DNA from: CAYZJV01 sp964482325
GTDB lineage: Bacteria > Spirochaetota > Spirochaetia > Sphaerochaetales > Sphaerochaetaceae
Length of the DNA stretch: 5,076 nucleotides
Reading direction: 5' to 3'
Assembly: GCA_964482325.1 (NCBI GenBank)
Contig: CAYZXD010000071.1
Span: 1 to 5,076, forward strand
In this document: in pieces, positions 1 through 5,076 of the stretch
Layout: the number at the start of each line of letters is the position of its first letter
Numbering within the stretch: the first letter of the stretch is position 1
Position numbers and translations under genes: made by a program
Notes under the pieces: generated by a model
What the model saw: the letters and a program-made list of their open reading frames with translations, nothing else
What the model was told of the DNA's origin: nothing
Databases searched by the model: none

Positions 1-1097
1 GTTTTCAATCTTGCCATTGCCTTCGACAAGACCAACCAGGTTCCCCTGTTCTACGAAGAGTGCCCGGGATCCATCAACGATGTCTCCCAGTTCGGTTTTC
101 TTGTGGACAAGGTGATCGAGTATGGCTATAGAAGGATGGGCTTCATTCTGGACAGGGGCTATTTCAGCAAGGACAACATCCGGTACATGGATACCAACGG
201 CTACAGTTTCGTCATCATGGTCAAGGGAATGAAGAGCCTTGTCTCAGCTCTGGTTGCGAGCAAGATGCACACGTTCGAAACTTCACGGGAATGTGCCATC
301 CGGACCTACAGGGTCTACGGGACTTCGGTCAAGGCCCGGCTGTATGCCGATGACACCAGGGACCGCTATTTCCACATCTACTACAATCCTGGACGTCAGG
401 CGGCTGAGAGGGAACAGCTGGAACTGAAAATTGAGAACTACAAGAAATTTTCCGACGTCTCGAAGGTCAGGAGATCTCGTTCAGCAGGAACATCACCCAT
501 TACTTCGACATCTACTACGGAAAGGGAGGCAAATTCCTCTACGCACAGGAGAAAGCTTCCGTTATTGAATCAGAACTGGCTCTGTGCGGCTACTTCTGCA
601 TCGTCACTTCCGAGAAGATGAGTGCCGAAGAGGCTCTCATCCTCTATAAGGGAAGAGACTCTTCGGAGAAACTGTTCAGCTCAGACAAGACCTTCCTGGG
701 AGGAAGAAGCATGCGGGTCCAGTCCCAGAACGCGCTCTCTGCCAAGATCTTCATCGAATTCGTTGCCCTCATCATACGCAACAGGATCTACTCCCTGCTG
801 AAGGAGGAACTGTTCAGAATAGAAACCAGACCGAACTACATGACGGTTCCCCAAGCCCTCAGGGAACCTGAGAAGATCGAGATGGTCAGGAGGAACCATG
901 GGACATACCGGCTTGACCATGCGGTGACCAAGAGACAGAAGACAATTCTCAATGCGTTCGGCCTTGATGAACAGTATGTGAGGCTCAAGGCAGATGAAAT
1001 CGGCAGGCTGCTTGCTGACGGCAGCTCTCTGATGGACTCACCCGATACCGAAGGAGATGACGAAGATGGCGAGAACCAAGAGTATTGCTTCAATTGA
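1..1097 (+). pseudogene. IS4-superfamily (IS1634-like) DDE transposase, 5'-truncated by the window and frameshifted
   Basis: This transposase would cut and paste its own element through an RNase H-like DDE core. Reading is open from base 1 in frame 1, so the GTG at 103 is only an internal codon. Frame 1 gives the GSINDVSQF block and then ILDRGYFSKDNI, whose Asp (151-153) is the likely second catalytic acid. At about 442-452 the protein must move to frame 3: KIENYKKF (frame 1) continues as FRRLEGQEISFSRNITHYFD (frame 3), as if one T were missing from the TTTT run. Frame 3 then carries ELALCGYF, SEKMSAEEA and YKGRDSSEKLFSSDK. That last block fits Y-(2)-R-(3)-E-(6)-K exactly, with Y at 645, R at 654, catalytic E at 666 and K at 687. 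The conserved KIFIEFVALIIRNR helix follows, and the protein ends in an acidic tail at 1097. Frame 3 has a TGA at 432, so neither frame alone encodes the whole protein. A sequencing error is possible; a programmed shift is less likely because there is no classic slippery heptamer. Confidence 0.87.
1051..1056 (+). promoter_or_regulatory. Shine-Dalgarno sequence for the accessory ORF, inside the transposase gene
   Basis: AAGGAG lies within the transposase coding sequence, 9 nt before ATG 1066. It decides the start of the accessory ORF and argues that this overlapping ORF is really translated. Confidence 0.6.
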
Positions 1098-1287
1098 AGC
1101 TCAGATCACAAAAGCTCAGCAAGATCTGGTGAAGGCAAAAGCAAAGTACGATACCATAGCCGACAATCTTGAGAAACTCATGGTACAGAAGAAGGAACAT
1201 CAGGCCCGCCAGATAATGGATGCCTTCATCAAAAGTGGCAAGAGTTTTCAGGAGATAATCAACTTCCTCAATACTGGTCGAAACTAA
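1066..1287 (+). CDS. Small coiled-coil accessory protein of the insertion sequence (73 aa)
   Basis: Function is unknown. The ORF overlaps the last 32 nt of the transposase in another frame, so it is probably translationally coupled to it. I chose ATG 1066 (MARTKSIASIEAQ) over the in-frame ATG 1057 because AAGGAG at 1051-1056 sits 9 nt before 1066 but directly abuts 1057. Residues about 8-45 are rich in Ala, Lys, Glu and Leu with heptad-like spacing and should form a long helix or coiled coil. The C-terminus (QIMDAFIKSGKSFQEIINFL) looks like a short helical hairpin. From memory, small Lys/Glu-rich proteins with this layout (for example DUF4315-like) occur on mobile elements of Firmicutes and spirochaetes, but I could not test that relationship. 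It may be a DNA-binding or regulatory partner of the transposase. It is intact although the transposase is broken. Confidence 0.65.
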   Translation: MARTKSIASIEAQITKAQQDLVKAKAKYDTIADNLEKLMVQKKEHQARQIMDAFIKSGKSFQEIINFLNTGRN

Positions 1288-1293
1288 CCAGTA
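1272..1293 (+). other. Stem-loop spanning the accessory ORF stop codon
   Basis: TACTGGT (1272-1278) and ACCAGTA (1287-1293) form a perfect 7-bp stem around an 8-nt loop that includes most of the TAA stop. No U-run follows directly (the next T-rich stretch, CTTTTATG, begins about 17 nt later), so it is a poor intrinsic terminator. It may protect the 3' end of the IS transcript or lie near the IS terminus. Confidence 0.4.
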
Positions 1294-1296
1294 AGA

Positions 1297-1554
1297 TCCT
1301 TGAGTGTAACTTTTATGCAGAGTTCACAGTTAAGAGCAAAACTGTTTCTGACTGCTCCCTCCGGGTTTCAATAGAACATCTCCTTGATGCTCTCGTTGGT
1401 GGTTCCCTCCGGGAAAGGGTCCCCAAACCCCAATTCGGTTGCCCTGTCGATACAGGAAAGCACTGTATGTTTTGTTCGCCCCAAGGCTTGATGCGATTGC
1501 GGTGACACTGAATCCTTTCGATTTCATCTGAGGGGTCCTCATGTAGTTGGTCAT
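1297..1554 (-). pseudogene. Decayed N-terminal fragment of an IS21-family IstA-like transposase
   Basis: Read on the minus strand, ATG at 1554 has an AAGGGGG Shine-Dalgarno sequence 5 nt upstream (1560-1566). The product begins MTNYMRTPQMKSKGFSVTAI and continues ASSLGANKT. This resembles the IstA N-terminus, which typically reads like TNYREILRLKSQGxSxxxIA followed by a DNA-binding helix. After the GVWGPFP segment the frame must shift by one base near 1425. The next frame gives PEGTTNESIKEMFY, then a TGA, then NPEGAVR, which fits the WPxPEGxTxExLxxLLYP region of IstA. A weak continuation (EL...KVTLKDL) could correspond to the EL..KGVTLKLLW block. One frameshift plus one stop means it cannot make a working protein. 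No catalytic DDE part and no IstB helper are present. The family assignment is from remembered motifs and is moderate; the boundary at 1297 is approximate. Confidence 0.55.
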
Positions 1555-1563
1555 TCTGACCCC

Positions 1564-1584
1564 CTTGTGAAGTATCCACACAAG
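1564..1584. repeat. Inverted repeat upstream of the istA-like remnant
   Basis: CTTGTG (1564-1569) and CACAAG (1579-1584) flank 9 nt. The pair lies just upstream of the minus-strand istA-like start. The terminal TGT typical of IS21-family ends could lie here (minus strand TGTGGATAC starting near 1580), but no partner end is visible. Confidence 0.3.
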
Positions 1585-1745
1585 ATTGCGTGTTACCTCA
1601 CACTCTACAAGGACCTTGTAATGAAAGAAATTGATAACAGTGCACTTGAGTCCGGATGCCGGTGCGCTTAGGTGCGGAACGACAGTGCAGTTACCGCGTA
1701 GAACTCATGATGGTTTGACATGTTCAACATTTCTCTTGAAAAGAG
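1585..1745. other. Non-coding stretch with short repeats and palindromes
   Basis: I see no gene, tRNA or clear structured RNA here. It contains a perfect odd palindrome at 1606-1620, a direct repeat of ACAGTGCA (1637-1644 and 1682-1689), a direct repeat of GGTGCG (1661-1666 and 1671-1676), an unpaired -35-like TTGACA at 1715-1720 with no matching -10, and a small hairpin CTCTT/AAGAG at 1733-1745 just before the true -35. It may be IS21-derived debris merging into the operon control region. Confidence 0.5.
1606..1620. repeat. 15-bp perfect palindrome TACAAGG-A-CCTTGTA
   Basis: Two 7-bp arms are symmetrical about a single central A. This is the shape of a dimeric repressor operator or a very tight cruciform. 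It lies about 125 bp before the -35 of the GntR gene, far for a simple repressor site but feasible for an activator or a remnant of a mobile-element end. Confidence 0.4.
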
Positions 1746-1773
1746 TTGACAATAGCATTAGATGAGATATACT
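1746..1773 (+). promoter_or_regulatory. Sigma-70-type promoter of the GntR-TRAP operon
   Basis: A consensus -35 TTGACA (1746-1751) is followed by a 16-nt spacer and TATACT (1768-1773), which matches the -10 consensus at five of six positions. Transcription would start near 1780, inside the first copy of the 11-bp repeat, giving a leader of roughly 60 nt before ATG 1842. A small inverted repeat (CTCTT 1733-1737, AAGAG 1741-1745) abuts the -35. Confidence 0.7.
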
Positions 1774-1828
1774 TAAAATATATCTAAAATATATCTAAAA
1801 TATATCTAAAATATATCTAAAATATATT
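1774..1828 (+). repeat. Five tandem copies of an 11-bp AT-rich unit between the -10 and the gntR start
   Basis: The unit TAAAATATATC repeats at 1774, 1785, 1796 and 1807, and a fifth copy at 1818 ends in T instead of C. A degraded copy (7 of 11 matches) overlaps the -10 at 1763-1773. The period is close to one helical turn, so a protein bound to each copy would sit on the same DNA face. The last copy contains the perfect palindrome AAATATATTT (1820-1829). Each unit also contains TAAAAT, a five-of-six match to a -10 hexamer. The likely role is an operator array for the adjacent GntR protein (autoregulation). A copy-number-variable tuning element is the alternative. Confidence 0.75.
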
Positions 1829-1829
1829 T

Positions 1830-1856
1830 GGAGTTTTTTTTATGGGAGTGCATATG
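1830..1856 (+). promoter_or_regulatory. Two successive Shine-Dalgarno/ATG pairs at the gntR start
   Basis: GGAG (1830-1833) precedes ATG 1842 by 8 nt of pure T. GGGAG (1844-1848), lying inside the first codons, precedes the in-frame ATG 1854 by 5 nt. Both starts are plausible and differ by four residues (MGVH). Confidence 0.5.
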
Positions 1857-2501
1857 ATCCACAAGTTTGAGGAAAGAAAAGAACGGAGAAGCGACACAGC
1901 TTACCGGCTGATTAAGTTGGCAATTCTCAACGGAGATTTCTACCCGGGAGCTCTGTTATTGGAACAAGACTTGATCGAGAAGTTCAAACTAGGAAGAACT
2001 CCAATTCGGGAGGGAGTCCAACGTCTGATTATGGAAGGATTGCTCTATAGCATTCCCCGGAGAGGTGTCTTTGTTTCACAAATTTCAAGCAATGATGCTC
2101 ATGATTTGTATGAGCTACGGTGCAAACTAGATGCGTTCGCAGCGGAATTGGCTGCAAAAAGAGCAACCCCTGAAGAAATTGCTTCGATGGAAAATCTCGT
2201 CGAAGAAAGCTTGCAATTCTCTGAAGAGGAGAAGGTGTTCTTTGATGAAAGGTTTCATATGATGCTCTACAAGGCTTCTCACAACGCTGAATTGGAAAAG
2301 ACATTGGAACGTTTGTATCAACAGAGTGTTAGGTTGTTCAGTATAAAGGGGTATAAGAGGGAGCCCCTAGACAGTATGCATGATGAATTGGCAGGGATTC
2401 TGCAAGCAATCAAGAAGCATGATGCCGAAGGAGCCTCGAAAGCTGCATTGCTACACGTAAAATCAAGAAATTGGTTCGATATAAAAACTCTACTAATTTG
2501 A
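1842..2501 (+). CDS. GntR-family transcriptional regulator, FCD (FadR-type) subfamily
   Basis: This is a cytoplasmic DNA-binding regulator, probably controlling the operon it heads in response to the transported substrate or a product of it. At 219 aa it has normal length for the subfamily. Residues about 18-80 form the winged helix: AYRLIKLAILNGDFYPGALL, then EQDLIEKFKLGRTPIREGVQ (the LGRTPIRE recognition helix is diagnostic), then the wing IPRRGVFVSQ. Residues about 86-213 are the all-helical FCD ligand domain with LYELRCKLDAFAAELAA, FDERFHMMLYKASHN and the closing helix with H205. The metal-binding FCD pattern expects His in EHxxILxAI; here it reads ELAGILQAI with Leu at 183, although His occurs three residues earlier (H180). 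H139 and H205 are retained. Metal use is therefore uncertain. An 11-bp repeat array directly upstream suggests autoregulation. An alternative start at 1854 is possible. Confidence 0.93.
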   Translation: MGVHMIHKFEERKERRSDTAYRLIKLAILNGDFYPGALLLEQDLIEKFKLGRTPIREGVQRLIMEGLLYSIPRRGVFVSQISSNDAHDLYELRCKLDAFAAELAAKRATPEEIASMENLVEESLQFSEEEKVFFDERFHMMLYKASHNAELEKTLERLYQQSVRLFSIKGYKREPLDSMHDELAGILQAIKKHDAEGASKAALLHVKSRNWFDIKTLLI

Positions 2502-2521
2502 ATAGGAGAAGGAATTGCAGG

Positions 2522-3655
2522 ATGAAAGAAAACGTATTGTTCAAGAAGATTTATGGATCAGTAGCCGCAGCGAACATCGGGTCCGCGATGGGTGCAGCTG
2601 TCGAATGGGTGAGTGTTCCTGGAGGTGGTTGGAAAGCTATCGAGGATAAGTGGGGATGGGTTGAGGGATTCATGTCTTGGATCCAAAAAGAACGTGATGT
2701 CCGCTATTGGAACAACAGTCCCCTGCTTCACTACTATCATATGGATATGGAACCTGGAATGACCGAAGACGGTGCTGAGATTCGCTATCTGCTTGCTTTA
2801 GCAATAATTGAAAAGCAAGGAAGAGTCACTGTTGACGATATGGCAGAAGTCTGGAAAAAACACATTAATAGGGAAGATATCGGTAGATTGGTGAACCCTC
2901 ATATCAAGATCCACTATGATCGTCTTATGGCGGGTGATGGGGTTACTCATATACCACCACGATTTATCGGCGCGATGACACCCTGGCCAGGGTTAGTCGA
3001 TGCACCGCATATGATCGGCCCTATCGGTATCATCAATGCTGGAGATCCCGAACAAGCGGCATATGATGCTGCTGAAGTATCCTTGCTCTTGCAACCAGCT
3101 GAGAGCGGTGGTACTGAATCGAGTAAAGTCATAGCTGCAGCTACAGCAGCAGCTTTCGATCCTCAGGCAACTGTGGATAGTATCATTCAAGCAGCTCGGG
3201 AAAACGTATCGATCAATACCAGGGGAATCCTTGATGAAGCGTTGGAACTTGCAGCAAAATACCCCGATATCAAAGAAATCCGTGAGCCGATGAGACAACA
3301 TTTTGCTCCCACATATCCCTATGCGGATGGTGTTGAGACCGCTGCAGAGGCTATCGCGCTCTTTGCGATCACAAAGGGAGATGTCCGGGATGGAATGATT
3401 GGCGCGACCAACCTTGGTCGTGATACCGATTGTATTGGCGGTATGTTAGGCCCGATTTGTGGAGCATTCAAAGGTATAGATGAAGTACCTGCAGAATGGG
3501 TAGACCAAGTCGAGACGGCGATTTCCAGAAATGCCTACACAGTGCAAAAAATGGACATGATCAAGCTCTCGGAAGGTCTATACGATGCATTGTCGGCACA
3601 TAAGTCCAGATTGGATTACCAATCAAAGATGATTGAAGCATTAAGAAGCAAATAA
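2522..3655 (+). CDS. ADP-ribosylglycohydrolase (ARH/DraG) family protein, divergent
   Basis: The family fold is all-helical with a two-metal (usually Mg) centre and cleaves ribose glycosidic bonds, classically ADP-ribose from proteins. I start at ATG 2522 (377 aa) because AAGGA (2509-2513) lies 8 nt upstream; an upstream GTG at 2471 would overlap the regulator by 31 nt without need. The N-terminus YGSVAAANIGSAMGAAVEW (11-29) aligns with the family GxAxGDALG block but lacks its Asp. TEDGAEIRYLLALAIIE (81-97) replaces the usual TDDTxMxLAxA. IGPIGIINAGDPEQA (165-179) matches the family's middle PxG motif. NLGRDTDCIGGMLGPICGAF (297-316) keeps the C-terminal metal-binding Asp pair (D301, D303) with Cys for the usual Thr. 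No signal peptide or membrane segment is seen, so it is cytoplasmic. It lies 20 nt after the regulator and 31 nt before a TRAP binding-protein gene, so it probably acts on an imported small molecule and not on ADP-ribosylated protein. The exact substrate is unknown. Confidence 0.83.
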   Translation: MKENVLFKKIYGSVAAANIGSAMGAAVEWVSVPGGGWKAIEDKWGWVEGFMSWIQKERDVRYWNNSPLLHYYHMDMEPGMTEDGAEIRYLLALAIIEKQGRVTVDDMAEVWKKHINREDIGRLVNPHIKIHYDRLMAGDGVTHIPPRFIGAMTPWPGLVDAPHMIGPIGIINAGDPEQAAYDAAEVSLLLQPAESGGTESSKVIAAATAAAFDPQATVDSIIQAARENVSINTRGILDEALELAAKYPDIKEIREPMRQHFAPTYPYADGVETAAEAIALFAITKGDVRDGMIGATNLGRDTDCIGGMLGPICGAFKGIDEVPAEWVDQVETAISRNAYTVQKMDMIKLSEGLYDALSAHKSRLDYQSKMIEALRSK

Positions 3656-3670
3656 CCAAGGAAAACTTGG
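3656..3670 (+). other. Small intercistronic hairpin before the TRAP binding-protein gene
   Basis: CCAAG (3656-3660) and CTTGG (3666-3670) form a 5-bp stem with loop GAAAA, starting immediately after the upstream TAA stop. No U-tract follows and AAGGAG (3675-3680) begins 5 nt later, so it is not a terminator. It could mark an RNA processing or stability point that allows more binding protein than enzyme to be made. Confidence 0.4.
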
Positions 3671-3686
3671 GAAAAAGGAGAATAGA

Positions 3687-4676
3687 ATGAAAAAAATGAT
3701 GTTGATCTTGGTGATGCTCCTGGTGGCATCGGTGGGCTTGTTCGCCCAAGGCGGTTCTGAGGTTTCAACTATCGAGTACAAATTGTCACATACGGCAGCA
3801 GTCGGAGGGCACTTTGACCTGATTGCCAACAAGTTTGTTGAAACGCTGGACTCAATGAGTGAAGGTCGATTCAAAGGAACAGTGTATCCTGCGGAACAAT
3901 TGGGCAAAGAGTCCCAGGTAATTCAGAGTGTTCAGAATGGTGTGATTGAATTTACGATTATCGGTCATGATCCTTTGGCTCAGTTTGTCTCCGATTCAGC
4001 GGTTCTCAGTCTTCCTTTCCTATTCAAGGACCATGAGCAGGCTTTCGACATCCTAGATGGAGCTGTTGGGCAAGAACTTGAAACGAAACTTGTAGCCAAG
4101 AACTTGCACATCTTGGGTTGGAGTAATAATGGTGCTCGTGTTTACACGAATAACACCCGCCCATTAGAGATGCCAGCCGATTTTGTGGGCTTGAAATTCA
4201 GGAGTCCTGAGAATCCAGTCAATCTAGCAGTAACCAGCTCCTTGGGCGGTATCCCGTCAGCACTCGCTTACGGTGAAGTATATACTGCTCTTCAACAGAA
4301 AACCATCGATGGACAAGAAAATGCAGTCATAAATATCTATCCTTCCAAGCTCCAAGAAGTGCAGAAGTATATGTCAATGACGAACCATATTCTCTCTTTT
4401 GTGGTTATCGTTGCCAGTGAAGATTTTTACAACAAGCTTTCGGATGATGATAAAGCACTTGTTGATTCAGCAGCTGAGGTTGCACGTGACTGGCATAGAG
4501 GATACGTGGACGACCTGTCAACCGAGTTGACACAGAAGATGATCGATGAGGGTGTCAAAGTCAATTATCCTGCAGATATGAAGCCTTTCCAGGAAGCTAC
4601 TAAGTCTGTACATGAAGAATATGTTGGCAAGAGTATCAGCGTAGAATTGTACAACAAGATTCTTCAACAGCTGTAG
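3687..4676 (+). CDS. dctP: TRAP transporter periplasmic substrate-binding protein, DctP family
   Basis: This protein captures a solute, typically a carboxylate or sugar acid, in the periplasm and hands it to a Na+-driven TRAP permease. It has 329 aa, the usual size. AAGGAG (3675-3680) precedes ATG by 6 nt. Residues 1-20 (MKK then a hydrophobic run ending GLFA) are a signal peptide with likely cleavage before QGGSE; there is no lipobox Cys. The mature domain shows YKLSHTAAVGGHF (31-43), YPAEQLGKESQVIQSVQNG (67-85), LPFLFKDHEQAF (109-120) and GARVYTN (149-155). The DctP core follows: GLKFRSPEN (168-176), whose R172 is the expected carboxylate-clamping Arg, then GEVYTALQQKTIDGQEN (196-212). R151 is also a typical pocket residue. 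Specificity cannot be read from sequence alone. It is followed 21 nt later by the small membrane subunit gene. Confidence 0.95.
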   Translation: MKKMMLILVMLLVASVGLFAQGGSEVSTIEYKLSHTAAVGGHFDLIANKFVETLDSMSEGRFKGTVYPAEQLGKESQVIQSVQNGVIEFTIIGHDPLAQFVSDSAVLSLPFLFKDHEQAFDILDGAVGQELETKLVAKNLHILGWSNNGARVYTNNTRPLEMPADFVGLKFRSPENPVNLAVTSSLGGIPSALAYGEVYTALQQKTIDGQENAVINIYPSKLQEVQKYMSMTNHILSFVVIVASEDFYNKLSDDDKALVDSAAEVARDWHRGYVDDLSTELTQKMIDEGVKVNYPADMKPFQEATKSVHEEYVGKSISVELYNKILQQL

Positions 4677-4697
4677 TTGTTTTCATAGGAGTTCGTG

Positions 4698-5076
4698 ATG
4701 AGTGTGAATATGTTCATAAAGTTTACTGATGTGTTGGGTTTCGTGATCGAGAAATTGGTTGCGATCGGAACGGGACTCATGTTGATTGTTGTTTCATGCA
4801 ATGTGTTTGCACGCTATATATTGAAAATTGGACTAACTTGGGCCGAGGAATTCAGTTTACTATTATTTGTTTGGGTCGTATTCCTCGGCTCATATTTGGC
4901 TCTTCGCAAAAAGAGTCATCTGGCGCTCACCTTTATGATAAAAAAATTATCACCGAGAGCAACGTTGATAAGCAAAATAATCATTTTGAGTCTTGTTGCT
5001 CTCTTCTTGCTAGCATTACTCATAGGTGGTATCGAGTTTGTCAGCAAGGTCGTAGGAATGAATCAAAAGACTCCGC
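4698..5076 (+). CDS. dctQ: TRAP transporter small membrane subunit, DctQ family (3' end beyond window)
   Basis: This is the four-helix small inner-membrane protein that pairs with the large DctM permease and the DctP binding protein. AGGAG (4687-4691) lies 6 nt before ATG 4698, 21 nt after the dctP stop. The reading frame is open to the window edge, giving 126 residues of an expected roughly 160-180. It shows a first membrane segment at about 15-36, the family signature LTWAEEFSLLLFVWVVFLGSYLALRKKSHLAL (46-77; the WaeE..r.LFvW..flGa..a.r...H pattern) containing the second segment, and a third segment at about 90-111. It stops at MNQKTP, the start of the conserved Q.TP region before helix four. 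A DctM gene should follow. Confidence 0.94.
   Translation, partial: MSVNMFIKFTDVLGFVIEKLVAIGTGLMLIVVSCNVFARYILKIGLTWAEEFSLLLFVWVVFLGSYLALRKKSHLALTFMIKKLSPRATLISKIIILSLVALFLLALLIGGIEFVSKVVGMNQKTP

Larger units (their letters stand above)
1..1300 (+). mobile_element. Partial IS4-superfamily (IS1634-like) insertion sequence, right-hand portion
   Basis: The stretch holds most of a DDE transposase plus a small accessory ORF overlapping its end. The left end, the 5' part of the transposase and the first catalytic Asp lie outside the window. I could not identify the right terminal inverted repeat because the left one is not available for comparison. The end at about 1300 is a guess, based on the accessory ORF stop at 1287 and the apparent start of an unrelated IS21-like remnant just beyond. 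Base composition appears somewhat more GC-rich than the operon downstream, consistent with acquired DNA. The transposase is frameshifted, so this copy is probably not autonomous. Confidence 0.75.

Noticed and set aside
442..455. Programmed -1 ribosomal frameshift in the transposase
   Set aside because: The zero-frame codons AAA TTT TCC do not form a classic X-XXY-YYZ heptamer, and I see no strong downstream stem. A one-base deletion is simpler.
103..621. Independent 172-residue protein starting at GTG 103
   Set aside because: The frame is open from base 1 with family-typical residues before 103, so GTG 103 is internal. Residues after about position 450 are out-of-frame readthrough past the frameshift.
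618..1097. Separate 159-residue gene starting at ATG 618
   Set aside because: Frame 3 carries transposase sequence well upstream of 618 (RNITHYFDIYYGKGG and onward), so this is the C-terminal part of the broken transposase. The ATGA overlap with the frame-1 stop at 618-621 looks coincidental.
1272..1293. Rho-independent terminator after the accessory ORF
   Set aside because: The stem is only 7 bp, not GC-rich, and lacks an immediately following U-run.
1313..1579. 88-residue minus-strand ORF
   Set aside because: It is the third frame over the istA-like remnant, and its composition does not resemble a protein family. The remnant's motifs lie in the other two minus-strand frames.
1715..1743. 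Second promoter using TTGACA at 1715-1720
   Set aside because: At a 16-18 nt spacing the sequence is close to GAAAAG, with no acceptable -10.
1774..1828. CRISPR array
   Set aside because: The 11-bp units are directly contiguous with no spacers and sit between a promoter and a gene start.
2471..2521. Upstream GTG start for the ARH-fold gene, adding 17 residues
   Set aside because: The added residues are unlike the family, would overlap the regulator gene, and ATG 2522 has a well placed AAGGA.

Overview
The window looks like the chromosome of a spirochaete of the Sphaerochaeta type. The case rests on the style of the substrate-binding protein signal peptide (ending FAQGGSE), the spirochaete/Firmicute-type insertion sequences and the moderate base composition. 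This is an inference from sequence character, not a database match.

Region 1 (1 to about 1300) is the downstream part of an insertion sequence. It holds the 3' two-thirds of an IS4-superfamily (IS1634-like) transposase with a recognisable DDE core and an intact Y-(2)-R-(3)-E-(6)-K signature. The reading frame is broken once near position 450. A 73-residue coiled-coil accessory ORF overlaps its 3' end.

Region 2 (about 1288-1841) has no intact gene. Its left half carries, on the minus strand, a decayed N-terminus of what looks like an IS21-family IstA: a helix-turn-helix segment, then a frameshift and a stop. Its right half contains small palindromes and then a good sigma-70-type promoter. Five perfectly phased copies of an 11-bp AT-rich repeat follow, occupying the presumed transcription start and leader of the next gene.

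Region 3 (1842-5076) is a tightly spaced plus-strand operon running off the right edge: a GntR/FCD-type regulator, a divergent ADP-ribosylglycohydrolase-family protein, a TRAP transporter periplasmic binding protein (DctP type) and the start of the small TRAP membrane subunit (DctQ type). Gaps are 20, 31 and 21 nt, and each gene has its own Shine-Dalgarno sequence. The large DctM-type subunit would be expected next, outside the window.

The layout suggests a locally regulated uptake-and-breakdown unit. The regulator senses a small ligand, the TRAP system imports a carboxylate-bearing compound, and the ARH-fold enzyme may cleave a glycosidic (possibly ribosyl) bond in it. The pairing of an ARH-fold protein that has lost canonical N-terminal metal-site motifs with a TRAP importer, together with the 11-bp repeat array, is the most interesting part of the window.
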